Assembly (NCBI GenBank): GCA_026398815.1
Contig: JAPLSA010000014.1
Span: forward strand, 1-64,000
From: Gammaproteobacteria bacterium
Lineage (GTDB): Bacteria > Pseudomonadota > Gammaproteobacteria > Nevskiales > Nevskiaceae
Direction: 5' to 3'
DNA: 64,000 nucleotides
Shown here: positions 8,489 to 20,753 of the stretch, in pieces
How positions within the stretch are numbered: the first letter of the stretch is position 1
How the letters are laid out: each line of letters begins with the position of its first letter
The notes under the pieces: model-generated
The model's database searches: none
What the model saw: the letters and a program-made list of their open reading frames with translations, nothing else
Told to the model about the DNA's origin: nothing
Position numbers and translations under genes: made by a program

Positions 8489-10538
8489 CGTCCACGGCCA
8501 CGTACGGTGCTTCGCGGGCGGTGATCTCGCGGGACCGCAGGCTGGCCCAGGCGGTGCGCACGGCCAGCAGGAAGACGATCACCACGACGCTGATGAACAG
8601 CAATGCCAGCGTCGCGTCGATGCGGTCGTTGAGCACGATTCGGCTCATCTGCGCCAGCGACTTGGCCGGCGCCAGCACTTCACCGTGGGCCAGTGCGGTG
8701 CCGAACTTGTCGGCGTGGGCGAGAAAGCCGATGCGCGGATTGGCCGAGAACACTTTCAGCCAGCCGGCGTACAAGGTGCAGGTCAGCAGCCAGGTCATCG
8801 GCACGGCGGTGATCCACGCATAGCGCGCCCGCTTCATCTTGATCAGCACCACGGTGGCGAAGATCAGCGCGATGCCGGCCAGCATCTGGTTGGCGATGCC
8901 GAACAGCGGCCACAGCGTGTTGATGCCGCCGAGCGGATCGGTGACGCCCTGCATCAGGAACCAGCCCCAGCCGGCCACGCACAGCGTGGTCGCCACCGCG
9001 TTTGCTGCCCAGTTGCCGGTGTTCTTCATCGGCGCATAGAGGCTGCCGATGAAGTCCTGGATCATGAACCGGCCGATGCGGGTGCCGGCGTCGATCGTGG
9101 TCAGGATGAACAGCGCTTCGAACAGGATCGCGTAGTGGTACCAGAAGGCCATCGAGGCCACGCTCGGCACCACCTGGTGCAGGATCATCGCCATGCCGAC
9201 CGCCAGGGTCGGCGCACCGCCGGCCCGGCTCAGGATGGTGGTTTCGCCGATGTCCTTCGCGGTTTGGGTCAGCAGTTCCGGCGTCACCACGAAGCCCCAC
9301 TGGGCGATCGCCGCAGCGGCGGTTTCGGCGCTGGTGCCGATCACCGCGGCCGGCGCGTTCATCGCGAAATAGATGCCGGGTTCGAGGATGCAGGCGGCGG
9401 TCAGCGCCATGATCGCCACGCTGGCCTCCATCAGCATTGAGCCGTAGCCGATCGGCCGGGCATGGGCCTCGTTGGCCAGCATCTTCGGCGTGGTGCCGCT
9501 CGACACCATTGCGTGGAAGCCGCTGACCGCGCCGCAGGCGATGGTGATGAACAGGAACGGGAACAGCGGCCCGGCCCAGACCGGCCCGCTGCCGTCGATG
9601 AACGGCGTCACCGCCGGCATCTTCAGATCTGGCGCGGCGATCAGGATGGCGATCGCCAGCACGGCGATGGTGCCGATCTTCATGAACGTCGACAGATAAT
9701 CGCGCGGCGCCAGCAGCAGCCACACCGGCAGCACCGAAGCGGCGAAGCCGTAGGCGATCAGCATCCAGGTCAGGGTCGGCGCATCGAAGGTGAATGCCGC
9801 CGCCCAGCGCGGATCGGCGGCCACCGCGCCACCGGCGATCACCGAGGCGATCAGCAGCAGTACGCCGATCGCCGACACTTCGCCGACGCGGCCCGGCCGC
9901 AGGTAGCGGGCGTAGACGCCCATGAACAGCGCGATCGGGATGGTCGCGGCGACCGTGAACAGCCCCCAGGGGCTTTCCGCCAGCGCCTTGATGACGATCA
10001 GCGCCAGCACCGCGATCAGCATGATGGTGATCGCCAGGATGCCACCCATCGCCACCATTCCGGCGACCGGGCCCAGTTCGCTCTTGATCATCTCGCCCAT
10101 GCCGCGGGCATCGCGCCGGGTCGACAGAAACAGCACCACGTAGTCCTGCACGGCGCCGGCGAACACCACGCCGACCAGGATCCACAAGGTGCCGGGCAGG
10201 TAGCCCATCTGCGCGGCCAGCACCGGGCCGACCAGCGGGCCGGCGCCGGCGATGGCGGCGAAGTGGTGGCCGAACAGCACGGTGCGGTCGGTCGGCACGT
10301 AGTCGAGGCCGTCGTTGCGCAGCGCCGCCGGCGTGGCGCGGCGCGGGTCCACCTGCAGCGCCACGTCGGCGATGTAGCGGCTGTAGAAGCGGTAGCCGAT
10401 CAGGAACACCGATGCGCTGGCCGCGATCAGCCACATCGCGCTGATGGTTTCGCCGCGCCGCAGCGCGACGGTAGCGAGGCAGGCGGCGCCGAAGATCGAC
10501 AGCGCCAGCCACAGGGCGCGGCTCAACAGGGTGTTCAT
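8469..10538 (-). CDS. cstA: carbon starvation protein A (peptide/pyruvate transporter family)
   Basis: YVPTDRTVLFGHHFAAIAGAGPLVGPVLAAQMGYLPGTLWILVGVVFAGAVQDYVVLFLSTRRDARGMGEM is diagnostic for CstA. Confidence 0.95.
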   Translation of the reverse strand: MNTLLSRALWLALSIFGAACLATVALRRGETISAMWLIAASASVFLIGYRFYSRYIADVALQVDPRRATPAALRNDGLDYVPTDRTVLFGHHFAAIAGAGPLVGPVLAAQMGYLPGTLWILVGVVFAGAVQDYVVLFLSTRRDARGMGEMIKSELGPVAGMVAMGGILAITIMLIAVLALIVIKALAESPWGLFTVAATIPIALFMGVYARYLRPGRVGEVSAIGVLLLIASVIAGGAVAADPRWAAAFTFDAPTLTWMLIAYGFAASVLPVWLLLAPRDYLSTFMKIGTIAVLAIAILIAAPDLKMPAVTPFIDGSGPVWAGPLFPFLFITIACGAVSGFHAMVSSGTTPKMLANEAHARPIGYGSMLMEASVAIMALTAACILEPGIYFAMNAPAAVIGTSAETAAAAIAQWGFVVTPELLTQTAKDIGETTILSRAGGAPTLAVGMAMILHQVVPSVASMAFWYHYAILFEALFILTTIDAGTRIGRFMIQDFIGSLYAPMKNTGNWAANAVATTLCVAGWGWFLMQGVTDPLGGINTLWPLFGIANQMLAGIALIFATVVLIKMKRARYAWITAVPMTWLLTCTLYAGWLKVFSANPRIGFLAHADKFGTALAHGEVLAPAKSLAQMSRIVLNDRIDATLALLFISVVVIVFLLAVRTAWASLRSREITAREAPYVAVDDAPAAA

Positions 10539-10647
10539 CGGATTCGGACAGACCTTGCGGGATCGAGGCAGCGTCCCGGACGGCGCTGCTGGCCGGCAAG
10601 ATTCCGTGCTGCGCGCGGCCCGGTCAAGGCGGCGCGCCGGCAGTTCC

Positions 10648-11100
10648 TTATGCCGGAAGCGCGTAGCTGCCGGTGGCGTGGGCGACCAGCGTGTCGTCGC
10701 CTTCGCTGTACATCAGCACCTCGACCATCGCCAGCCGCCGGCCGAGCTTCAGGATGCGACCTTCGGCGATCACCGCCGCCGGCTTCGGGCGGCTCAGGAA
10801 GTTGATGTTGATGTTGGCGGTCACCGCCATCACCTGGTCGCCGATATGGGCCAGCACCACCGCGAACATCGCGGTGTCGGTGGCCAGCATCAGCACCGGC
10901 CCGGCCACGGTGCCGCCAGGACGAACCATCCAGGCCTCGTACGGCAGCCGCACCCGCGCCAGTCCCGGCGCAATGTCCAGCACGCTGAAGCGGGCGAAGT
11001 TCGACATCGGCAGCGCGTCGTAGATGATCTTCTCGACCGCGGCGGCATCGAGCACCGGCAGCAGCGGCCGGGCCGCAGGACGGGTGGCGCTCACGGGCAC
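10648..11100 (-). CDS. PaaI-like/hotdog thioesterase superfamily protein
   Basis: ARVRLPYEAWMVRPGGTVAGPVLMLATDTAMFAVVLAHIGDQVMAVTANININFLSRPKPAAVIAEGRILKLGRRLAMVEVLMYSEGDDTLVAHATGSYALP. Confidence 0.85.
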   Translation of the reverse strand: MPVSATRPAARPLLPVLDAAAVEKIIYDALPMSNFARFSVLDIAPGLARVRLPYEAWMVRPGGTVAGPVLMLATDTAMFAVVLAHIGDQVMAVTANININFLSRPKPAAVIAEGRILKLGRRLAMVEVLMYSEGDDTLVAHATGSYALPA

Positions 11101-13112
11101 AGCGCCGTGCCCGGCAGGCAGGTGGAGATCAGCTGCGGCTGGCCGGTCTGCACCGCGTTCATGGTCACCGTGGCCGTGCCGAGCTGAATACCGAGCAGCG
11201 ACAGCAGCGGGTCGATCAGCGAGGTGGTCAGGCCATTGACCAGGCTCAGCAGCGGATTCAGCAGGTTGACGATGCCGGTCAGCAGGTTCGACACCAGACC
11301 GGTCAGCACGCCGACCAGACCGGTACCGGTCTGCTTGTTGGTGACATTGAGGCTGATGTTGACCGTGGTCGGCGCCGAGATGGTCTGCGGATTAGCAGCC
11401 ACCGGCGACTGCGGCGGCACGCCATCGGCGATGAACACCGGTTGCAGACGTGATTCGGCAAGCGTCACCGGTGTGAAGGACGTGACCGGAGCCAGCGCCG
11501 CCGGGGACGTGGCGCCTACGCCGATGCCGGTCAGGCCGAGGCCGACGCTGACGTTCGTGGTGCCGAGGTTGAGACCTAGGCACAGCGAACCGAGCTTGAC
11601 GCCGACGCAGCTGGCGTCGATGCCGATGGCCGCGATCGGGAAGCTGTTGGTCGCCGTGTTCAGCGTTGGCGCGCTGCTGGCCGCGCCGCTGAAGGTGCCG
11701 ACCGCCACCGTCGCCGTTGCAGTACGGGCGTTCAGGTGCGCGATCGGATCAGCGCGCCCGGAGGTCGGGCACTGCAGGCGTTCGAGGGTGGCGGCACCGC
11801 CGGCCACCTGCACGTCGATGCCCAGGTTCAGCGGTGGCGGCACCACGCTTACCGTGGTCTTCAGGCCCACCAGGCTGCCAAGTACGCTAAGCAGGCCGTT
11901 GAGCAGGCTGTTGATCGCCCCGAGCAGACCGTTGAGGATGCCGCCGGCTTCGATGCGGACCAGCAGCCGGATCTGGGCCGTCTTCGCCTCGGCCTGCCCA
12001 GGACGGCCGATGCCGAACTGCGGCGGCTCCAGCACGTTGATGAAGGTCGCCACGTTGGCCACCCCCGGCACGTTCAGATTGATCGGCAGGTTGATCGGCG
12101 TGACGCCGGTCGGATCGGCCACCGTGGCCTGGCCGGCGGCGATCAGCAGATCGAACAGGTTAATGATCGGGGTATCGCCGCCAAGGCCGTCGACGACGCC
12201 GAGCAGCCGGCCCAGCGGCACCTCGCGTGGGTTCGACGCGGCATTGGCCAGCCCCTGCACAAGCCCGACCACCGAACTGCTGGCGGTATCGCCCAGCGCA
12301 CCGACCAGGCCGCCGAGCAGTTCCGACAGGATCGGCGTCTGCGCCGCCAGGGTCACCGGATCGGACAGGTCCTCGACCGACACGCCGAGCGCCGTCGCCA
12401 GCTGGCCGAGCGAGATCTGCGTATTGACCAAACCCTGCGTGCCGCTGACCACATTCAGCGACACGATCTTGTTCTGGCAGGTGACATCGCCCGGCGCGCA
12501 CAGCAGGCCGCCGAGCAGGCCGTTGACGATGCCGCCATTCAGCGACAGCAAGCCGGAACCGACGTTGAAGGTGCCGATCGCCGCCTGCTGCGCCGTGGCC
12601 GAGGCGTACAGGTTGCCGGTGCCGAACACGGAGCCGAGCGGCCGCAGGAACGGCGCCGGCTGCGGCCGGGTCAGATTGATCCGCACCGCGTTGATCGTCG
12701 GATTGCCGTCCACCAGCGGCACGAAGCGGCGCAGGCCGCCGACCACGTCGATGCGACCCAGTTCGACGCCGGGGGAATCGTTGATTCCGGATGCCAGCAG
12801 CGCCGCCGCGCCGGCAGCGTCCCCGCGGTTGTTGGCGGCGATGATGCGAAGGACTTCAGCGGTGACGGCGGCCAGCCGGCCGGGCACGCCATCATTGGCG
12901 CAGCCGCTGGCGACCTGGGTCGCCGACAGCGCCGCCAGCGTGGCCTGCTTCTCGAGGTCGCGCTGGGCGTAGTAGAGCTGGCCGATGTTCAGCGCCAGCG
13001 CCAGGATCGGCACCAGCAGGAGCAGCGAGATGATCAGGAAAACGCCGGCTGCGCCGCGCTGCCGCGATCGCGGCGACGCTCGGCGCTGGGCGCGTTCGGA
13101 CGAGGTCTGCAC
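11091..13112 (-). CDS. TadE/TadG-type N-terminus, long Gly/Leu-rich secreted or surface protein
   Basis: GTG start at 13112 (MQTSSERAQRRASPRSRQRGAAGVFLIISLLLLVPILALALNIGQLYYAQRDLEKQATLAALSATQVA) gives a TadG-like membrane segment; long low-complexity Gly/Leu/Asn-rich body. Confidence 0.65.
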   Translation of the reverse strand: MQTSSERAQRRASPRSRQRGAAGVFLIISLLLLVPILALALNIGQLYYAQRDLEKQATLAALSATQVASGCANDGVPGRLAAVTAEVLRIIAANNRGDAAGAAALLASGINDSPGVELGRIDVVGGLRRFVPLVDGNPTINAVRINLTRPQPAPFLRPLGSVFGTGNLYASATAQQAAIGTFNVGSGLLSLNGGIVNGLLGGLLCAPGDVTCQNKIVSLNVVSGTQGLVNTQISLGQLATALGVSVEDLSDPVTLAAQTPILSELLGGLVGALGDTASSSVVGLVQGLANAASNPREVPLGRLLGVVDGLGGDTPIINLFDLLIAAGQATVADPTGVTPINLPINLNVPGVANVATFINVLEPPQFGIGRPGQAEAKTAQIRLLVRIEAGGILNGLLGAINSLLNGLLSVLGSLVGLKTTVSVVPPPLNLGIDVQVAGGAATLERLQCPTSGRADPIAHLNARTATATVAVGTFSGAASSAPTLNTATNSFPIAAIGIDASCVGVKLGSLCLGLNLGTTNVSVGLGLTGIGVGATSPAALAPVTSFTPVTLAESRLQPVFIADGVPPQSPVAANPQTISAPTTVNISLNVTNKQTGTGLVGVLTGLVSNLLTGIVNLLNPLLSLVNGLTTSLIDPLLSLLGIQLGTATVTMNAVQTGQPQLISTCLPGTALCP

Positions 13113-13319
13113 GGGATCGTGACTCCGGAAGGTCGGGAAGCGGGCCGCTGGAACCGCCGGCCGCAGCAAATTAGAACCTAGTCGCCGCAGCCGTGAAAGG
13201 CGCCGCGCGGACGCCTTGAGCCGGTGGCGGATGGACGGCGGATTTGCAGCGCTGAGCGGCGACCGCTGTCGCGGGCCGGCTGCGGCGGCGATACTGCCTG
13301 CCCACGACACGCGCCCGCC

Positions 13320-13934
13320 ATGATCGTCCTGCACGGCTACACCGGCTCCGGAAACTGCTACAAGCCCGCGCTGGCGATGCGCCAGCTCGGCGTCGACTAT
13401 CAATGGCGAGAGGTCGACATCCTGAAAGGCGAATCCCGGACCCCGGCATTCCTGGCCAAGAACGCCAACGGCCGGATTCCGCTGCTGGAAGTCGAGCCGG
13501 GCCGCTATCTCGCCGAATCGAACGCCATGCTGGTCTACCTCGCCGAAGACTCGGCCCTGCTGCCAGCCGACCGCTGGGCGCGCGCCAAGGTCTTCGAATG
13601 GCTGTTCTTCGAGCAGTACAGCCATGAACCGTTCATCGCCACGATCCGCTTCTGGGTGGCAATCCAGAAATCGGCAGACGCCCAGGCCGCGAAGATCGCC
13701 GAGATGCGGCCGAAAGGTTATGCCGCGCTCGGCGTGATGGAAGCCCAGCTGGCAAGGACACCGTTTCTGGCTGGCGACCGCTACACCATTGCCGACATCG
13801 CGCTGTATGCCTACAGCCATGTCGCCGATGAAGGCGGCTTCGATCTGGCCGCTTTTCCGGCAGTAAGCGGCTGGCTGGCGCGGGTCGCCGCCCTGCCGGG
13901 CCATGTGACGATGGCCGAGGCGGCGGCGCGCTGA
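13320..13934 (+). CDS. glutathione S-transferase family protein
   Basis: MIVLHGYTGSGNCYKPALAMRQLGVDYQWREVD...NGRIPLLEVEPGRYLAESNAMLVYLAEDSALLPADRW. Confidence 0.93.
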   Translation: MIVLHGYTGSGNCYKPALAMRQLGVDYQWREVDILKGESRTPAFLAKNANGRIPLLEVEPGRYLAESNAMLVYLAEDSALLPADRWARAKVFEWLFFEQYSHEPFIATIRFWVAIQKSADAQAAKIAEMRPKGYAALGVMEAQLARTPFLAGDRYTIADIALYAYSHVADEGGFDLAAFPAVSGWLARVAALPGHVTMAEAAAR

Positions 13935-13941
13935 ACCGGCA

Positions 13942-14448
13942 TCAGCCCCCGGTCGCGACCTTGAGCTTGAGCATCTTCTTCTTGATCCGCTCGCGCTTCA
14001 GCGACGACAGGTAGTCGATGTAGAGCTTGCCGTCGAGGTGGTCGATCTCGTGCTGCACGCACTGCGCCATCAGCCCTTCGCAATCCAGCTCGAACGGCAC
14101 GCCGTGGCGGTCCAGCGCCCGCACCCGCAGCCGGTTGAAGCGCTCGATGGTGTCGCGGATATCCGGTACCGACAGGCAGCCCTCTTCCATTTCCTGCCGC
14201 TCATCGGTCGACAGGATTTCCGGGTTGATCAGCACCATAGGCTCGGTCTTCGCTTCCGAGCAGTCCATCACCGACAGCCGCAGCAGCACGCCGCACTGGT
14301 TGGCGGCAAGGCCGACGCCGGGGGCGTCGTACATGGTGTCGAACAGGTCGTCGATCAGCTTCTGCAGCTTGTCGTCGAACACGGTGACCGGCTTGGTCTT
14401 CTGGCGAAGACGCGGATCGGGATGGGTGAGGATCGGGAGAAGAGCCAT
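13942..14448 (-). CDS. def: peptide deformylase
   Basis: GVGLAANQCG, EEGCLSVPDIR and QHEIDHLDGKLYIDYLS motifs; ATG at 14448 (MALLPILTHPDPRLRQKTKPV). Confidence 0.97.
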   Translation of the reverse strand: MALLPILTHPDPRLRQKTKPVTVFDDKLQKLIDDLFDTMYDAPGVGLAANQCGVLLRLSVMDCSEAKTEPMVLINPEILSTDERQEMEEGCLSVPDIRDTIERFNRLRVRALDRHGVPFELDCEGLMAQCVQHEIDHLDGKLYIDYLSSLKRERIKKKMLKLKVATGG

Positions 14449-14574
14449 GATGGACGACCTGCAGCATTGACGTGAGAGATCGACGACAACCAGGTGTCCC
14501 GACAGGTTTGAGCGTCGGCATTCATGCCAGAATCCGGCGTCCGTCGAAGGGGCCGCACGAGAGTACTCGCCGCC

Positions 14575-15786
14575 ATGTGGAAGTATAGCGCCTCGCCATT
14601 TCGGCTCTCGCGCCGCCGCCCGGCCCTGCTGACCGCGTTCGCGCTGGCCACTGGCGCCCTCGCCGGCTGCGCGGCGACGCCACCCGCCGTAGACGGCGCG
14701 CCGGTGGCACCCAGCGCGGTGCCGGCATCGACCGCCGCCACCCGGCCCGCGCCGGCCGTCGTCGCGCCGCTGGCCGACCTGCAGGCCGCGACTGCGGCGG
14801 CCGGCACCGTGGCGCTGCGCGAGGACGCGCCGCTGCGCTACGTCGTCAAGCGCGGCGACACGCTGTGGGACATCGCCGGCCATTTCCTGCGCGATCCCTG
14901 GCAGTGGCCGGAGCTGTGGTACGGCAATTCCCAGGTCCGCAATCCGCACCGGATCTACCCCGGCGACGTGCTGACGCTGGTCAGCATCGACGGCCGCACC
15001 CGGCTGGTCAGCGACGGGCCGCTGGAACGGCTGTCGCCGCAGGTCCGCGAGCAAGCGCTCGACACGGCGCTACCGGCGATCCCGATCGAGGCGATCCGCA
15101 ATTTCCTGCGCGGCCCGCGGCTGGTGACGCTGGAGGAAACCGAACGCGCGCCGTATGTCGTCGCCTTCGTCGACGAGCGTCTCGCGGTCGGCGCCAACAG
15201 CGACATCTATGTGCGGAACCTGGCCGCACCGGCGGCCGACCGCTACGCCGTGGTGCGGGTCGGCGAGCCGTACCGCGATCCGGACACCCGCAAGCTGATC
15301 GGCTACGAGGCGATTCCGGCCGGCGAGGCGGAACTGCGCGCCCCCGACGCGCCGCCCGGCAACCCGGCAGTGATGCGGGTCACCCAGTCGAGCCGCGAAG
15401 TGCTGATCGCCGACCGCCTGCTGCCGATCGAGGCGGAAAGTTTCGAGGCCAATTTCTATCCGCACGCGCCGCAGTCTGCGGTCAACGGCCGGATCATCTC
15501 GGTGTTCGACGGGCTGTCGCAGATCTCGCAATACCAGATCGTCGCGCTCAACCGGGGCACCGAGCACGGCATCGATCCGGGCACCGTGCTCGACATCCTG
15601 CAGGCCGGCCGGCTGGTCGCCGACCCCTACACCAAGGAAGCCGTGCTGCTGCCGGATCAGTACGCCGGCGTGCTGATGGTGTTCAAGGTCACGCCCCGGC
15701 TCAGCTACGCGCTGGTGATGAATGCGACCCGGCCGCTGCATGTGCTCGACAAGGTCGCCCGGCCGTCGCCGTCGGCCCGGCGCTGA
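14575..15786 (+). CDS. LysM peptidoglycan-binding domain lipoprotein
   Basis: Lipobox ALAGCAA; LysM LRYVVKRGDTLWDIAGHFLRDPWQWPELWYGNSQVRNPHRIYPGDVLTLV. Confidence 0.9.
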   Translation: MWKYSASPFRLSRRRPALLTAFALATGALAGCAATPPAVDGAPVAPSAVPASTAATRPAPAVVAPLADLQAATAAAGTVALREDAPLRYVVKRGDTLWDIAGHFLRDPWQWPELWYGNSQVRNPHRIYPGDVLTLVSIDGRTRLVSDGPLERLSPQVREQALDTALPAIPIEAIRNFLRGPRLVTLEETERAPYVVAFVDERLAVGANSDIYVRNLAAPAADRYAVVRVGEPYRDPDTRKLIGYEAIPAGEAELRAPDAPPGNPAVMRVTQSSREVLIADRLLPIEAESFEANFYPHAPQSAVNGRIISVFDGLSQISQYQIVALNRGTEHGIDPGTVLDILQAGRLVADPYTKEAVLLPDQYAGVLMVFKVTPRLSYALVMNATRPLHVLDKVARPSPSARR

Positions 15787-15822
15787 TGCGAACCTGAAAC
15801 CCCTGCGGCAAGGACGCCGCCC

Positions 15823-16947
15823 ATGACCGACCACCCGCTTCCCACGCTTGCCCGCCTCTGCCTGCTCCGGGTGCAGGGGCTCGGGCCGGCGCGGCAACGT
15901 GCCCTGCTGCGCCGTTTCGGCAGCGCCGAAACGATCCTCGCCGCCGGGCCGAAGGCCTGGGCCGACGCCGGCTGCAGCGAGCCGCTGATCGCCGGGCTGT
16001 CGGCCCCGGACCGGGCCGCCGCCGAGTGCGACCTGCAGTGGCTCGGCCGTTCGCCGCAGCACCATTTCATCACCGACGACGATGCCCGCTATCCGGCCCG
16101 GCTGCGGACCATCGCCGGCGCGCCGGTGGCGCTGTTCGCGGTCGGCGATCCGCGCCTGCTCGACGAGCCGCAGCTGGCCATCGTCGGCGCCCGGGGTGCC
16201 TCGAGCCAGGGGCGTGAAAACGCCCGCGCCTTCGCCGATGCCGCCAGCCGCATCGGCCTGCTGGTGACCTCGGGGCTGGCGCTCGGCATCGACGCGGCCG
16301 CCCATGCCGGCGCACTCGACAGCGGCGCCGCCACGGTCGCGGTCTGCGGCAACGGGCTCGATCGCATCTATCCACCACGGAATCAGGCGCTGGGCGAGCG
16401 CATCGCCGCGTGCGGCGTACTGCTGTCCGAGTATCCGCCCGGGACAGTGCCCCGGCCGCAGCATTTCCCGCAGCGCAACCGGATCATTTCCGGCCTGAGC
16501 CTCGGCGTGCTGGTGGTCGAGGCGCAGCTCGGCTCCGGCTCGCTGATCACCGCACGGCTGGCCGCCGAGCAGGGCCGCGAGGTGTTCGCCCTGCCCGGCT
16601 CGATCCACAACCCGCTGGCCCGCGGCTGCCACGCGCTGATCCGCGACGGCGCCGCGCTGGTCGAAAGCCTCGACGACATCGTCGCGGCGCTGGCGCCGCA
16701 GCTGCGTCCGCTGCTGCCGGCGCCGGCGAGTGCGACGGCAGCGACGGTCGAGTTGCCGGTCGATGACCCGCTGCAGCGACAGCTGCTGGCGCTGCTCGGC
16801 GACACCCCGGCCAGCCTCGACCAGCTGGCCGCGCAGCTGTCTTCCGGGGTCGCGGAACTCGGCGCGGCGCTGCTGGGTCTGGAGCTGGAAGGCCGCATCG
16901 AGGCCCTGCCCGGCGATCGTTTCGTCCGCCTGCATCGCCGCGTTTGA
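15823..16947 (+). CDS. dprA: DNA processing protein DprA
   Basis: AIVGARGASSQGRENARAFADAASRIGLLVTSGLALGIDAAAHAGAL...SEYPPGTVPRPQHFPQRNRIISGLSLGVLVVEAQLGSGSLITARLA. Confidence 0.97.
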   Translation: MTDHPLPTLARLCLLRVQGLGPARQRALLRRFGSAETILAAGPKAWADAGCSEPLIAGLSAPDRAAAECDLQWLGRSPQHHFITDDDARYPARLRTIAGAPVALFAVGDPRLLDEPQLAIVGARGASSQGRENARAFADAASRIGLLVTSGLALGIDAAAHAGALDSGAATVAVCGNGLDRIYPPRNQALGERIAACGVLLSEYPPGTVPRPQHFPQRNRIISGLSLGVLVVEAQLGSGSLITARLAAEQGREVFALPGSIHNPLARGCHALIRDGAALVESLDDIVAALAPQLRPLLPAPASATAATVELPVDDPLQRQLLALLGDTPASLDQLAAQLSSGVAELGAALLGLELEGRIEALPGDRFVRLHRRV

Positions 16948-17017
16948 GGCGCTACACTGAGCCGGAGGCAGTTCGTCAACAACTGCACGCGCCTGGTCCC
17001 GGCGCATGTGAGAGCGC

Positions 17018-17485
17018 ATGAAAGAGACCCTGCTCGATGTACTGATGTACCTCTTCGAGAACTACCAGGACGGCGAGTTCTCCGACTCCGACAACCAGGA
17101 AAACCTGCGGGTGGAGCTGTCCGCCGCCGGCTTCCCCGATGAAGAAGTGGCGCACGCATTCGCCTGGCTCGATGGCCTTGCGAACCAGCGCAATGCGCCG
17201 AGCCTCCGAGGTCGCACCGACACGCTGCGGCTGTACGCGCCGCAGGAACAGGAACGGCTGTCGGCCGAGTGTCGCGGCTTTCTCCTTTATCTGGAGCAGC
17301 TCGGCATCCTCAACAGCGAGAGCCGCGAACTGGTCATCGAACGCCTGCTGGCCTTCGAGGACGAGATCGACATCGAGCGCGTCAAATGGGTCTGTCTGCT
17401 GGTGCTGATCAACCAGCCGGGCTCCGAGGAAGCGGCCGTCCACCTCGAAGACATGGTCTATTACCACGGCGAATTCCTGCACTGA
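17018..17485 (+). CDS. smg: Smg family protein (DUF494)
   Basis: MKETLLDVLMYLFENYQDGEFSDSDNQENLRVELSAAGF; position between dprA and topA. Confidence 0.92.
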   Translation: MKETLLDVLMYLFENYQDGEFSDSDNQENLRVELSAAGFPDEEVAHAFAWLDGLANQRNAPSLRGRTDTLRLYAPQEQERLSAECRGFLLYLEQLGILNSESRELVIERLLAFEDEIDIERVKWVCLLVLINQPGSEEAAVHLEDMVYYHGEFLH

Positions 17486-17619
17486 CACGCCGCCGGGCGC
17501 ACCTGCCCGGCGCCGCTGCACGACAGCCGCCGTACTAGCCACTGGCAAGCTCTTTGCCGTATAAGCTGCCGCTCCACGCGTCACCGGGACGCGGGACAGG
17601 TGTGGGACACGCGGCGTCA

Positions 17620-20115
<2,496 letters not shown>

Positions 20116-20129
20116 AGGGTTTCGCCACC

Positions 20130-20687
20130 ATGCTGAACGCAAGCAAGCTGGCGCTGGCCGGTCGCCTGATGCGCACCGGCGGCGTCGTCGTCTACCCGAC
20201 CGAAGCGGTCTGGGGCATCGGCTGCGACCCGCAGAACCGTCGGGCGGTCGAGCGGCTGCTGAAGATCAAGAACCGCGAATGGCAGAAGGGCCTGATCCTG
20301 ATCGGCTCGACCCTGGAGATGATCGAGCCGTACATCGAAGTGCCGTCGCGGATGGCCTGGCGACGCGCCACGGCGACCTGGCCCGGTGCTTCGACCTGGG
20401 TGTTTCCGGCCAGCGAGCACTGCCCGCTGTGGATCAGCGGCGATCGCGACACCGTGGCCGTGCGGGTCACCGCGCATCCGGTCGCGGCAAGGCTCTGCGA
20501 TGCGTTTGGTGGGGCCATCGTGTCGACCAGCGCCAACCGCGCCGGTGATCCGCCGGCAGCGAGTCCGGGCGCGGCGCGCATCCACCTGCGCAACCAGTTC
20601 GACCTGCTGGTGCCCGGCGCCCTCGGCGGGCTCGACCGGCCGACGATCATCCGCGACGCCACCAACGGCAACATCCTGCGGCGCTGA
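20130..20687 (+). CDS. tsaC: Sua5/YciO/YrdC family, likely threonylcarbamoyl-AMP synthase TsaC
   Basis: LMRTGGVVVYPTEAVWGIGCDPQNRRAVERLLKIKNREWQKGLILI...VSTSANRAGDPPA. Confidence 0.92.
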   Translation: MLNASKLALAGRLMRTGGVVVYPTEAVWGIGCDPQNRRAVERLLKIKNREWQKGLILIGSTLEMIEPYIEVPSRMAWRRATATWPGASTWVFPASEHCPLWISGDRDTVAVRVTAHPVAARLCDAFGGAIVSTSANRAGDPPAASPGAARIHLRNQFDLLVPGALGGLDRPTIIRDATNGNILRR

Positions 20688-20753
20688 GCCGGCAGCGCGT
20701 CTGGCGCGCGCCGCGCCCCGCCGACCTGCGCTCGCCGCACTACACTTCGGCGC

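Noticed and set aside
8388-9440. 350-aa plus-strand ORF
   Set aside because: Antisense to cstA; shadow ORF.
8680-10599. 639-aa minus-strand ORF overlapping cstA
   Set aside because: Same strand, different frame; Arg/Gly/Ala-rich translation without family features, while the cstA frame is clear.
11224-12972. 582-aa plus-strand ORF
   Set aside because: Antisense to the TadG-like gene; Pro/Ser/Thr/Arg-rich shadow.
15070-17019. 649-aa minus-strand ORF
   Set aside because: Antisense to the LysM gene and dprA; shadow ORF.
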